Assembly: GCF_036248255.1 (NCBI RefSeq) | Contig: NZ_CP109178.1 | Location: 8,189,001 to 8,253,000, forward strand | Length of the DNA stretch: 64,000 nt | From: Streptomyces sp. NBC_01717 | Lineage (GTDB): Bacteria > Actinomycetota > Actinomycetes > Streptomycetales > Streptomycetaceae | Reading direction: 5' to 3' | Shown here: positions 17,112-25,205 of the stretch, one piece after another | Layout of the letters: each line of letters starts with the position of its first letter | Numbering within the stretch: position 1 is the stretch's first letter | Made by a program: the position numbers and the translations under genes | The notes under the pieces: model-generated | Told to the model about the DNA's origin: nothing | Databases searched by the model: none | The model's input: only the letters and a program-made list of their open reading frames with translations

Positions 17112-18149
17112 GTGATCGTCTGGGTCAACGGTGCGTTCAGCGCGGGCAAGACGAGCGCCGCGCGCGAACTGATCGATCTGATCCCGAACAGTACCTTCTA
17201 CGACCCCGAACTGATCGGCGGGGCGCTGCGGCAGCTGTTGCCCCAGAAGAGACTGGCCGAGGTGACCGACTACCAGGATCTGCCGATCTGGCGGCGGATG
17301 GTGGTGGACACGGCAGCGGCTCTGCTCGCCGAGCTGCCAGGGGTGCTCGTGGTGCCGATGACGCTGCTGCGGCAGGAGTACCGCGACGAGATATTCGGAG
17401 GGCTCGCCTCCAGGCGCATTCCGGTGCGTCATGTACTGCTCTCATCTGAGGAAACGATCCTGCGGCAGCGGATCGCCGGTCGTGAGGAGATACCGGACGA
17501 CCCGGAAGCGAGCGAACGCGTACGGCAGTGGGCCTACGAGCACATCGAGCCCTACCGGGCGGCTCTCGACTGGATCACCGCGGACGCCCACACCATCGAC
17601 ACCAGCACACTGACCCCGCAGGAGACGGCCGAGCGTATCGCCGAGGCCGTACGCACCGGAGCGGCCGGCGCGTGCGAGATCGTGCAGACGCCCGAGCCGA
17701 CCGCCGAGACACTCGCCGCCGGGGTGTTGCTCTTCGACGAACACGACCGGGTCCTGCTCGTCGACCCCACGTACAAGCCCGGTTGGGAGTTCCCCGGCGG
17801 AGTGGTGGAGCGGGGCGAGGCGCCGGCCCAGGCAGGGGTACGGGAAGTGGCCGAGGAGATAGGGATACAGCTCGACCGGATACCGAAACTGCTGGTCGTC
17901 GACTGGGAGCCACCGAACCCACCCGGGTACGGAGGACTGCGGCTGCTCTTCGACGGCGGCCTGCTGCGCCGCGAGGAAGTGGACCGGCTGCGGCTGCCCG
18001 GCTCCGAACTGCGCGACTGGCGGTTCGTCACCGAGGCAGAGGCCGCGACGATGCTGCCGCCCATCCGGTACGAACGGCTTCGCTGGGCCCTGCGGGCCCG
18101 CGAGCGGTCAACCGTGCTCAACCTGGAAGCCGGAGTCCCGGTCGGCTGA
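17112..18149 (+). CDS. TmrB-like P-loop kinase fused to a NUDIX hydrolase
   Basis: The 345-residue product has two domains. Residues 1-180 resemble TmrB, the tunicamycin-resistance ATP-binding protein: start MIVWVNGAFSAGKT (P-loop 7-14), then YDPELIGGALRQLLP and VVPMTLLRQEYRDEI, the same order as in Bacillus TmrB. Residues 200-345 are a NUDIX domain whose box runs G230-x5-E236-x7-R244-E245-x2-E248-E249-x-G251, with all key residues present, preceded by PGWEFPGG. It starts at GTG 17112 with GAGGGGGA upstream. The domains may act on one nucleotide- or nucleotide-sugar-like substrate; that is inference. The 3' end overlaps a convergent relic. Confidence 0.85.
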   Translation: MIVWVNGAFSAGKTSAARELIDLIPNSTFYDPELIGGALRQLLPQKRLAEVTDYQDLPIWRRMVVDTAAALLAELPGVLVVPMTLLRQEYRDEIFGGLASRRIPVRHVLLSSEETILRQRIAGREEIPDDPEASERVRQWAYEHIEPYRAALDWITADAHTIDTSTLTPQETAERIAEAVRTGAAGACEIVQTPEPTAETLAAGVLLFDEHDRVLLVDPTYKPGWEFPGGVVERGEAPAQAGVREVAEEIGIQLDRIPKLLVVDWEPPNPPGYGGLRLLFDGGLLRREEVDRLRLPGSELRDWRFVTEAEAATMLPPIRYERLRWALRARERSTVLNLEAGVPVG

Positions 18150-18284
18150 CGCCCGCAGCACCGCCGCCGCGTCGACGGTGAGCGGATCACCGTGCCCGAA
18201 GCAGACGGTGGACGGTGCCGGTGCGGCCGGCCGCCGGAACGAGGCCAGGGCCTCGGCCCGGTCGGTGTCGAAGACACCCGGCGG
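18108..18284 (-). pseudogene. C-terminal relic of an MBL-fold metallohydrolase
   Basis: In this frame the sequence GVFDTDRAEALASFRR, then TVCFGHGDPLT and AAAVLRASADRD, matches the end of glyoxalase-II-like MBL-fold hydrolases, including the last metal-binding His of FGHG. Nothing upstream in the frame carries the HxHxDH motif; the preceding residues are not family-like, so about three quarters of the gene is gone. It overlaps the last 41 bp of the TmrB/NUDIX gene on the other strand. Confidence 0.55.
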
Positions 18285-18343
18285 CGACCCTGCTGGCTCG
18301 TCGCGGCGCAGCACCCGGACCCGCGCGTACGCCGTCGAGGAGT

Positions 18344-18372
18344 GCTCCCGCCGGTGCCGGACCGGCGGGAGC
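18344..18372 (-). terminator. hairpin terminator after the M20 dipeptidase gene
   Basis: GCTCCCGCCGGT (18344-18355) and ACCGGCGGGAGC (18361-18372) form a perfect 12-bp stem with loop GCCGG, 9 bp beyond the dipeptidase stop codon. Strong GC-rich hairpin without a U-tract. Confidence 0.75.
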
Positions 18373-18381
18373 AACGCGGGA

Positions 18382-19746
18382 TCAGGCCCCCTTGGACTCC
18401 GCGTAGTTCCGCAGGAAGAGCGCCTCGGCGACCGACAGCCGCTCCAGCTCCTCGGGCGACACGCTCTCGTTCACCGCGTGGATCTGGGCCTCCGGCTCGC
18501 TCAGGCCGATCAGCAGGATCTCCGCCTCCGGGTAGAGCGTCGCGAGAGTGTTGCAGAGCGGGATCGAGCCGCCCATGCCGGACGACTGCATCTTCTCGCC
18601 GGGGTAGGCGGTCTCCATGGCCTGTGCCATCGAGGTGTACGCCGGGCTGGAGATGTCCGCGCGGAACGGCTGGCCCTGGCCCACCTGCTCGACGGCCACC
18701 CGTGCACCCCACGGGGCATGCGCCTTCAGATGGGCGGTCAGCAACTGCGTCGCCTCGGCGGCGTCCTGGCCCGGCGGCACCCGCAGGCTGACCTGCGCCC
18801 GCGCCGTCGCCTGCAGGGACGGCGTCGCGCCGACCACGGGTGGGCAGTCGATGCCGATGACGGTGACGGCCGGCCGGGCCCAGATGCGGTCGGCGACCGT
18901 ACCCGTCCCGATCAGCTCCACACCGTCGAGCACCTTCGCGTCCGTGCGGAACTCGGCATCCGGGTACTGCAGTCCCTCCCAGTCGGCGTCCGTGACGAGC
19001 CCGTCGACGGTCGTGGTGCCGTCCTCGGCGCGCAGTGATGCCAGCAGGTGGATCATCGCGGCCAGCGCGTCGGGCGCGGCGCCGCCGAACTGTCCGGAGT
19101 GCAGGTTGCCTTCGAGGGTGTCGAGGGTGACGCGGAGCATCGTCATCCCGCGCAGTGTCGCGGTGACCGTCGGCAGACCGACCCGGAAGTTGCCCGTGTC
19201 GCCGATGACGATGGTGTCCGCGGCCAGCAGATCGGGGTGCGCCTCCGCGTACCGCTCCAGACCGCCGGTGCCCTGCTCCTCCGAGCCTTCGGCGATCACC
19301 TTGACGGAAACCGGGACGCCGCCGTTCGCCTTGAGCGCGCGCAGGGCGAGGAGGTGCATGATGAAGCCGCCCTTGCAGTCCGCCGCGCCGCGGCCGAACC
19401 AGCGGCCGTCGCGCTCCGTCAGCTCGAACGGCGGGGAGAGCCAGGCGGACTCGTCGAGCGGCGGCTGCACGTCGTAGTGTGCGTAGAGCAGCACGGTCGG
19501 GGCGCCGGCCGGACCGGGCAGGAAGCCGTAGACCGACTGGGTGCCGTCGGGGGTGTCGAGCAGGGCGACGTCCTGGAAGTCCTCGGCGCGCAGTGCGTCG
19601 GCGACCCAGTTGGCGGCCGCCTCGCATTCGCTCTTCGGGAACTGCGCGGGATCCGCCACCGACTGGAAGGCCACCAGCTCGGCCAGCTCCGCCTTGGCGC
19701 GGGGCATCAGCGAGGCGACAGTCTCGGAAATCGGATGGGCGGTCAT
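18382..19746 (-). CDS. M20 family dipeptidase
   Basis: The 454-residue enzyme has the M20A/DapE-like layout: first metal site YAHYDVQPP, FELTERDGRWFGRGAADCKGG (bridging Asp), general base EGSEEQG, a dimerisation domain with GNLHSGQFGG, and a C-terminal metal His in AQIHAVNE. It should hydrolyse dipeptides in the cytosol with two zinc ions. The ATG at 19746 follows GAGGAGCG. Length and motifs are complete. A strong hairpin follows its stop. Confidence 0.92.
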   Translation of the reverse strand: MTAHPISETVASLMPRAKAELAELVAFQSVADPAQFPKSECEAAANWVADALRAEDFQDVALLDTPDGTQSVYGFLPGPAGAPTVLLYAHYDVQPPLDESAWLSPPFELTERDGRWFGRGAADCKGGFIMHLLALRALKANGGVPVSVKVIAEGSEEQGTGGLERYAEAHPDLLAADTIVIGDTGNFRVGLPTVTATLRGMTMLRVTLDTLEGNLHSGQFGGAAPDALAAMIHLLASLRAEDGTTTVDGLVTDADWEGLQYPDAEFRTDAKVLDGVELIGTGTVADRIWARPAVTVIGIDCPPVVGATPSLQATARAQVSLRVPPGQDAAEATQLLTAHLKAHAPWGARVAVEQVGQGQPFRADISSPAYTSMAQAMETAYPGEKMQSSGMGGSIPLCNTLATLYPEAEILLIGLSEPEAQIHAVNESVSPEELERLSVAEALFLRNYAESKGA

Positions 19747-19930
19747 GGGCACGCTCCTCATGGGTGCGACGTTATGTGTACGAATCCGTCTGCACGAACG
19801 CCGTGGGTGCGGCGTTGCATGTATGGCGAACGCACGGTCGATCCTCCCACAGCGGGGGACGGCCGCAACGCGCCGTAGGATGCCGTGAGCAGTGTGGGCC
19901 ACTGGTCGGGATCGGGAGCAGAAGCACATC

Positions 19931-21145
19931 GTGAGCAGCGAGAACGCAGACGCCGGACGTGAGCTGGAAGAGTTGTCCGTGTGGGACGTCGTCGTGGTCG
20001 GCGCCGGACCGGCCGGAGCCTCCGCGGCATACGCGGCGGCGGTCGCCGGCCGGCGGGTATTGCTGCTGGAGAAGGCGGAACTGCCCCGGTACAAGACCTG
20101 CGGCGGCGGCATCATCGGGTATTCGCGTGATGCGCTGCCGCCCGGGTTCGAACTGCCGTTGCAGGACCGGATCCACGCGGTGACGTTCTCGCTGAACGGC
20201 AGGCTGGCGCGGACGCGCCGGTCCAAGCGGATGCTCTTCGGGCTCATCAACCGGCCCGAGTTCGACGCAGGCCTGGTCGAGGAGGCGCAGAAGGCGGGCG
20301 CCGAACTCCGGACCGGAGTGACGGTGACACGGGTCGAGCAGCACGGCGCCGCGGTCCCGGACCGGCGCACGGTCGCCGTGGTGCTGTCCGGCGGTGAGAC
20401 CGTCCTCGCCCGTGCGGTGGTCGGCGCCGACGGCAGCGCGGGACGCATAGGGGCCCATGTCGGGGTGAAGCTCGACCAGGTGGACCTCGGCCTGGAGTCG
20501 GAGATCCCGGTCCCGGCCACGGTCGCGGAGGACTGGGCGGGGCGGGTACTGATCGACTGGGGCCCGATGCCCGGCAGTTACGGCTGGGTGTTTCCGAAGG
20601 GCGACACCCTGACCGTCGGTGTGATCTCGGCGCGCGGTGACGGCGCGGGGACCAAGCGGTATCTGGAGGACTTCATCGCCCGGCTCGGCCTCGCCGGTTT
20701 CGAGCCGAAGATCTCCTCCGGCCATCTCACGCGTTGCCGCAGCGACGATTCGCCGCTGTCGCGCGGGCGGGTGCTCGTCTGCGGCGACGCGGCGGGCCTG
20801 CTGGAGCCGTGGACCCGTGAAGGCATCTCGTTCGCGCTGCGTTCGGGGCGGCTCGCCGGCGAGTGGGCGGTCCGGATCGCGGAGTCGCACGATGCGGTGG
20901 ACGCCCGCCGCCAGGCGCTCAACTACGCGTTCGCCATCAAGGCCGGACTGGGCGTCGAGATGGGTGTCGGCAGGCGCATGCTGAAGCTCTTCGAGCGCCG
21001 CCCGGGCATACTGCACGCGGTGCTGACCGGATTCCGCCCGGCCTGGAAGGCGTTCGCCGGGATCACCCGGGGGACGACTTCGCTGGCCGAGCTGGTCCGT
21101 ACGCATCCGCTGGCACAGCGCGCCCTGTCGGCGATGGACCGCTAG
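19931..21145 (+). CDS. geranylgeranyl reductase family FAD-dependent oxidoreductase
   Basis: A 404-residue flavoprotein with the dinucleotide-binding fold VVVGAGPAGASAAYAAA and acidic end LLLEKAELPRYKTCGGG, the ADGSAGRIG motif, and the second FAD motif CGDAAGLLEPWTREGISFAL. These are typical of the geranylgeranyl/menaquinone-reductase group that reduces isoprenoid chains. It starts at GTG 19931 with GGGAG upstream. It stands alone, divergent from the dipeptidase. The exact isoprenoid acceptor (menaquinone or polyprenyl lipid) is not known. Confidence 0.9.
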   Translation: MSSENADAGRELEELSVWDVVVVGAGPAGASAAYAAAVAGRRVLLLEKAELPRYKTCGGGIIGYSRDALPPGFELPLQDRIHAVTFSLNGRLARTRRSKRMLFGLINRPEFDAGLVEEAQKAGAELRTGVTVTRVEQHGAAVPDRRTVAVVLSGGETVLARAVVGADGSAGRIGAHVGVKLDQVDLGLESEIPVPATVAEDWAGRVLIDWGPMPGSYGWVFPKGDTLTVGVISARGDGAGTKRYLEDFIARLGLAGFEPKISSGHLTRCRSDDSPLSRGRVLVCGDAAGLLEPWTREGISFALRSGRLAGEWAVRIAESHDAVDARRQALNYAFAIKAGLGVEMGVGRRMLKLFERRPGILHAVLTGFRPAWKAFAGITRGTTSLAELVRTHPLAQRALSAMDR

Positions 21146-21330
21146 ACGGACCAGGGGAAGGATCCGCACCGACGGGCCGGCGGACTCCGGAGAAGCCGGA
21201 AGGTTCGGAAAGGCTGACCGTCAGGTGCATGGCGGCCTGGACGGGCTGGAAGGTCCTCGACGGCGGGCCGGGGGGACGGCGCAGGGCACGGTCGGCCCGG
21301 TCCCGGGCCGGATGAAGGTACTCCGGGCCG

Positions 21331-21780
21331 TCAGGCCTCGATCGTGACCCGGAAGATCGGGTGGTCGGGGGCGATGCGGCGCAGCTCCTCGACGGGCGAG
21401 TCCGGGCCGACGCCGCCGAAGAAGACGCCGACCTCCGCCTTCCACCGCTTGAGGTATGCGCGCAGCAACTCGGGCTTCTCGTCGTCGGGAACCTCGGTGG
21501 CGGTGAAGACGTCGACCTTCTTGCCCAGGTGGAGCTCGCCACCGCCGGCCGCGCGCATGTTGTGCGTCCACTGGACGTGGCCGCGGGGCGCGACGAGGTA
21601 CTGCCGGCCGTCCACGGTCAGGAGGTTGACCGGGGTACGGCGCCACTCGCCGCTCTTGCGGCCGCGGACTGCCAGGACCCGTGAGCCCCAGACGCTGATG
21701 CCGCGCCGGGTGATCCAGGCGACGGTGCGGTTGAAGACGTTGACGGTGAACCAGCCGGGCTTCTGCACGTGCACGGACAT
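21331..21780 (-). CDS. nitroreductase/deazaflavin-dependent oxidoreductase family protein
   Basis: The 149-residue protein has the split-barrel pattern of F420-dependent nitroreductase-family proteins: RGRKSGEWRRTPVNLL, YLVAPRGHVQWTHNMRA and GKKVDVFTATEVPDDEK. It likely binds deazaflavin F420 or another flavin and reduces an unknown compound. The ATG at 21780 follows AGGGGAA. It is divergent from a TetR regulator, with two copies of a palindromic site between, so it is probably the target of that regulator. Confidence 0.88.
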   Translation of the reverse strand: MSVHVQKPGWFTVNVFNRTVAWITRRGISVWGSRVLAVRGRKSGEWRRTPVNLLTVDGRQYLVAPRGHVQWTHNMRAAGGGELHLGKKVDVFTATEVPDDEKPELLRAYLKRWKAEVGVFFGGVGPDSPVEELRRIAPDHPIFRVTIEA

Positions 21781-21803
21781 CGAGATTCCCCTTCGGAAAG
21801 TGT

Positions 21804-21870
21804 GAGCACTGCTCTCGCTTGAGATCAGTGTGCACGTGCTTGGCACTCAAATGCAAGAGCACTGCTCTCG
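21804..21870. promoter_or_regulatory. two copies of a palindromic TetR-type operator
   Basis: GAGCACTGCTCTCG occurs identically at 21804-21817 and 21857-21870, 53 bp apart, about five helical turns. Each contains a palindrome around a central C: GAGCA-C-TGCTC in the first and AGAGCA-C-TGCTCT in the second. The sites lie between the deazaflavin-type gene and the TetR gene. Same-face spacing suggests cooperative binding by the TetR protein. Confidence 0.65.
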
Positions 21871-21910
21871 TTATTAGTCGGTGCTCCAAGTTCATGGCAG
21901 ACTGATCGCC

Positions 21911-22648
21911 ATGAGCACCATCCGAGGAGCCAGGGAACGGGCCCGTATCGAAGTCACCGCCGCCATCAAGGACGAGGCGAGGAAGCAACTCGCGGCCGAC
22001 GGCGCCGCAAGACTCTCGCTGCGCGCCGTCGCCCGTGAACTGGGCATGGTCTCGTCCGCGCTCTACCGCTACTTCCCCAGCCGCGACGAGCTGCTCACGG
22101 CCTTGATCGTGGATGCGTACGACGCCGTGGGCGAGGCCGCCGAAGCCGCCGACCGGGCATCCTGCGCAGGACCGTCCGCCTCCGCCCGCCACCTCGCCCG
22201 CTGGACCGCGGTCGCGTGCGCGGTACGCGACTGGGCCCTCGCCCACCCCCACGAGTACGGTCTGATCTACGGCTCGCCGGTGCCCGGTTACACCGCGCCC
22301 CAGGCGACGGTCGGCCCCGCTTCCCGCGTCGGCTTCGTCCTCATCGCGATCGTCGGCGACGCCCACCGCACGGACGGTCTCGCGCTGCCGCCGCTCGCCG
22401 CCGAGCTGCGTTCCGATGCCGAACGGATGGCCGCCGACTTCGCCCCCGACCTCCCCCCGGCGGTGGTCCCCTCGCTCGTGGCCGCGTGGTCGCAGCTTTT
22501 CGGGCTGATCTCCTTCGAGATCTTCGGGCAGTTCAACCGGATCGTCGAGGCGCGGGAGGCCTTCTTCCGGCAGGCCGTCGGCGAACTGGCGCGTCACGTC
22601 GGACTGCTCGGCGGCGGGAGCGGCCGCAGAACGGGCAGCGGTGCCTGA
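21911..22648 (+). CDS. TetR/AcrR family transcriptional regulator
   Basis: A 245-residue regulator with an N-terminal TetR HTH, LSLRAVARELGMVSSALYRY (about 37-56), followed by the all-helical ligand domain containing HPHEYGLIYGSPVPGY, which matches the WHG-type C-terminal domain. The ATG at 21911 sits just after the two operator copies. It likely represses itself and the divergent deazaflavin-type oxidoreductase; the ligand is unknown. Confidence 0.9.
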   Translation: MSTIRGARERARIEVTAAIKDEARKQLAADGAARLSLRAVARELGMVSSALYRYFPSRDELLTALIVDAYDAVGEAAEAADRASCAGPSASARHLARWTAVACAVRDWALAHPHEYGLIYGSPVPGYTAPQATVGPASRVGFVLIAIVGDAHRTDGLALPPLAAELRSDAERMAADFAPDLPPAVVPSLVAAWSQLFGLISFEIFGQFNRIVEAREAFFRQAVGELARHVGLLGGGSGRRTGSGA

Positions 22649-22702
22649 GCCCGCCGCAGCCCGCCCTTGCCCCCGCCCCCGCTCGCAACCCGCGTCGACG
22701 GT

Positions 22703-22720
22703 GTACTCCGCCGGGAGTAC
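22703..22720. promoter_or_regulatory. putative response-regulator site GTACTCCGCCGGGAGTAC
   Basis: A perfect inverted repeat, GTACTCC (22703-22709) and GGAGTAC (22714-22720) with a GCCG spacer, 59 bp before the histidine kinase start. A closely similar 18-bp site lies at 32790-32807 before the SHOCT/ABC operon. Autoregulation by the LuxR-type response regulator encoded here is the likely role. Confidence 0.55.
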
Positions 22721-22779
22721 GCGTGATCACCACGCCCGGCTGACGCCGCTGCAGTGGCCTGCCGTCTAGCGTTGCCGGT

Positions 22780-24165
22780 ATGGAAGAGCAGCGCTCACAC
22801 GGAAGCGGCGGTCCCCCTCGGGTGCAGGGCGGACCGCCGCAGCGGCGGTCCTGGATGCACGCGGGCCCCGGCGGACCGTGGTGGCACGACGGCCCGCCGC
22901 GCTGGCTGACAGCGAGGAACGCGCGGTCCGCCGACCGCCTGCCGTGGGCGTCCACCCTCCTGCTCGGTGCGATCGTCATGATCGGTTCGACCGTCGCGGC
23001 CCGGGGCCAGCTCGGCGAGCGCGCCTCGTTGGACCTCTTCGCCCGGGCGCTGCTCCTCATCGCGGTCGCCGTACTGCTGCTGCGCCACCGCCACCCCGTC
23101 CTGGCGGTGTTCGTCTCCGCGGCTGCGGCCATGGTCTATCTCGGGGCCGGTTACCCGTACGGTCCGGTCTTCCTGGCCGTCGCCGTCGGATGCTTCAGCG
23201 CCGTGGTCGCGGGACACCGGCGGGCGGCCTGGTCGGCCGTGGGGATGGTGTGGGTGGGGCATCTGCTGGTGGCCCACTGGCTGTACCGCTGGCTGCCGCC
23301 GAGCGGTGACTCCGCCGCACCGTGGGGGCAGGAACTGGGCGTCGCCGCCTGGGTGGTGGCGATCGTCGCGGCAGCGGAGTTCGTGCGCGTACGCCGTGAG
23401 CAGTGGGCCGCACAGCGGGCCGAACGCGACGCCGCGGAGAAACGGCGGGCCGATGAGGAGCGGCTGCGCATGGCCCGGGAGCTCCATGACGTGCTCGCTC
23501 ACAGCATCTCCGTCATCAATGTCCAGGCGGGCGTCGGACTCGCGCTGCTCGACTCCGACCCGGAGCAGGCGCGTACGGCCCTCACCACGATCAAGGCAGC
23601 CAGCAAGGAGGCTCTCGGCGAGGTCCGTCAGGTCCTGGACACGCTCCGTACCCCCGGCGACGCGCCCCGGGCCCCGGCCCCCGGCCTCGACCGGCTGCCC
23701 GAGCTGGTCGATCAGGCGGCGAGTGCCGGACTGACCGTCACGGTGGAGACGGACGGCGTACGGAACGCCGTCCCGCCCGGTGCGGATCTGGCGGCCTTCC
23801 GGATCGTGCAGGAGGCGCTGACGAATGTGGTGCGGCATTCGGGCTCGCGCAGCGCGCGGGTCCGGATCGGTTACGGGGCCGGCCGCATCCGGCTCCGTAT
23901 CGACGACGACGGACCCGCCACCGGCAGTGACGCCGGGGGCAGCGGCAACGGGCTGGCCGGCATGCGGGAGCGGGCCGCCGCGCTGGGCGGCACGATCGAA
24001 GCGGGACCCCGGCCCGACGGCGGCTTCCGGGTGCGGGCCGAGCTTCTGCTGCGCCCGGCGTCACCGGAAGGCACCGCCCTGGACGCGACGGGGAACCCCG
24101 GGCAGGACACGACACGGAACGCGACGGGGGACACTGTGCAGGACACGACGGAGGAGACACCGTGA
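22780..24165 (+). CDS. two-component sensor histidine kinase (NarX/LiaS-like, HisKA_3)
   Basis: The 461-residue kinase has a polar Pro/Gly-rich N-terminus, about five to six membrane segments (roughly 60-190) with little external domain, the HisKA_3 phosphoacceptor box ARELHDVLAHSIS, and an HATPase with EALTNVVRHSG and GNGLAGMRERAAALGG. It probably senses membrane or envelope stress. It begins at ATG 22780 without a clear ribosome site. A threonine-rich tail leads to the stop, which overlaps the response-regulator GTG by 4 bp. Confidence 0.9.
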   Translation: MEEQRSHGSGGPPRVQGGPPQRRSWMHAGPGGPWWHDGPPRWLTARNARSADRLPWASTLLLGAIVMIGSTVAARGQLGERASLDLFARALLLIAVAVLLLRHRHPVLAVFVSAAAAMVYLGAGYPYGPVFLAVAVGCFSAVVAGHRRAAWSAVGMVWVGHLLVAHWLYRWLPPSGDSAAPWGQELGVAAWVVAIVAAAEFVRVRREQWAAQRAERDAAEKRRADEERLRMARELHDVLAHSISVINVQAGVGLALLDSDPEQARTALTTIKAASKEALGEVRQVLDTLRTPGDAPRAPAPGLDRLPELVDQAASAGLTVTVETDGVRNAVPPGADLAAFRIVQEALTNVVRHSGSRSARVRIGYGAGRIRLRIDDDGPATGSDAGGSGNGLAGMRERAAALGGTIEAGPRPDGGFRVRAELLLRPASPEGTALDATGNPGQDTTRNATGDTVQDTTEETP

Positions 24166-24827
24166 TCCGCGTACTGCTCGCCGATGACCAGCTGTTGGTC
24201 CGGGCCGGTTTCCGCGCCCTGCTGGACGCCCAGCCGGACATCGAGGTGGCGGGGGAGGCCGCCGACGGCGAGGAGGCCGTACGTCTGGTGCGCGAACTGC
24301 GGCCGGACACCGTGCTGATGGACATCCGGATGCCGCATCTCGACGGCCTCGCCGCCACCCGCACGATCACCGGGGATCCGGACCTCGACGACGTCAAGGT
24401 GATCATGCTCACCACCTTCGAGCTCGACGAATACGTCTTCGAGGCGATCCGCTCCGGCGCCTCCGGCTTCCTGGTCAAGGACACCGAACCCGAGGAGCTG
24501 CTGCGGGCGGTACGGGCCGTGGTGGGTGGTGACGCCCTGCTCTCGCCGGGAGTGACCCGACGGCTGATCGCCGAGTTCGCGGCCCGCTCCAAGGAGCCTG
24601 CGGCTGCGACGGGACTGAGCGAACTCACCGAACGGGAAAGGGAAGTGATGACGCTGGTCGGTATCGGCCTCTCCAACGAGGAGATCGCCCGCCGACTCGT
24701 CGTCAGCCCGCTCACCGCCAAGACCCATGTCAGCCGCACCATGGTGAAGCTCGGTGCCCGCGACCGGGCCCAACTCGTGGTGCTCGCCTATGAGTCGGGG
24801 CTCGTACGCCCCGGTTGGCTCGGCTGA
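24162..24827 (+). CDS. LuxR/NarL-family response regulator
   Basis: A 221-residue regulator with a receiver domain (acidic ADD at 7-9, phosphoacceptor Asp54 in VLMDIRMP, Lys in FLVKDTEPEE) and a C-terminal LuxR HTH, LTEREREVMTLVGIGLSNEE through HVSRTMVKLGARDR. The GTG start overlaps the kinase stop (GTGA), showing translational coupling. It is expected to bind inverted repeats such as the one at 22703-22720. The 3' end overlaps the convergent small membrane-protein gene by 40 bp. Confidence 0.92.
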   Translation: MIRVLLADDQLLVRAGFRALLDAQPDIEVAGEAADGEEAVRLVRELRPDTVLMDIRMPHLDGLAATRTITGDPDLDDVKVIMLTTFELDEYVFEAIRSGASGFLVKDTEPEELLRAVRAVVGGDALLSPGVTRRLIAEFAARSKEPAAATGLSELTEREREVMTLVGIGLSNEEIARRLVVSPLTAKTHVSRTMVKLGARDRAQLVVLAYESGLVRPGWLG

Positions 24828-25102
24828 GACGGAGCCTGCGGGCCGTGCGTGGCGGCCGGACGCCGACTGCCCCGGCGTGGAAAGCCCCACAGCACGTCGA
24901 CGAGGCGGGCGACGAAGACGACGGCTGCGACGACGGCGCCGATCCGGACCAGCACACGTTCGGCCGTACGGGGAAGATCGAAGTACACGGTGGTCATGGT
25001 GACCGCGACGAAAGCGGCCGCGGCCAGAAAGGCCGCGCTCACCAGGGCGAAACCGATCTCGACGGTCATGGCGTCCCGGTCTTCCTGACTTCGGCGTCCC
25101 AT
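24788..25102 (-). CDS. small two-helix membrane protein (DUF6332-like)
   Basis: A 104-residue protein starting MGRRSQEDRDAMTVEIGFAL with two hydrophobic helices (about 17-40 and 50-70) and a polar Pro/Ser tail. The beginning and the YFDLP link between helices resemble streptomycete DUF6332 proteins, as far as I recall. ATG 25102 is preferred by homology; ATG 25069 is an alternative. It overlaps the response-regulator gene at its 3' end. Confidence 0.55.
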   Translation of the reverse strand: MGRRSQEDRDAMTVEIGFALVSAAFLAAAAFVAVTMTTVYFDLPRTAERVLVRIGAVVAAVVFVARLVDVLWGFPRRGSRRPAATHGPQAPSQPSQPGRTSPDS

Positions 25103-25205
25103 GTTCGAAGTGTCACAGGGGCGGTGTGCGGCGGACAAGGATGCCTCGCCGCCCACCGCCCCGTTCCCCCTCGCCGGTCAGCCATGAGGGGCAGTGCCGG
25201 GCCGG

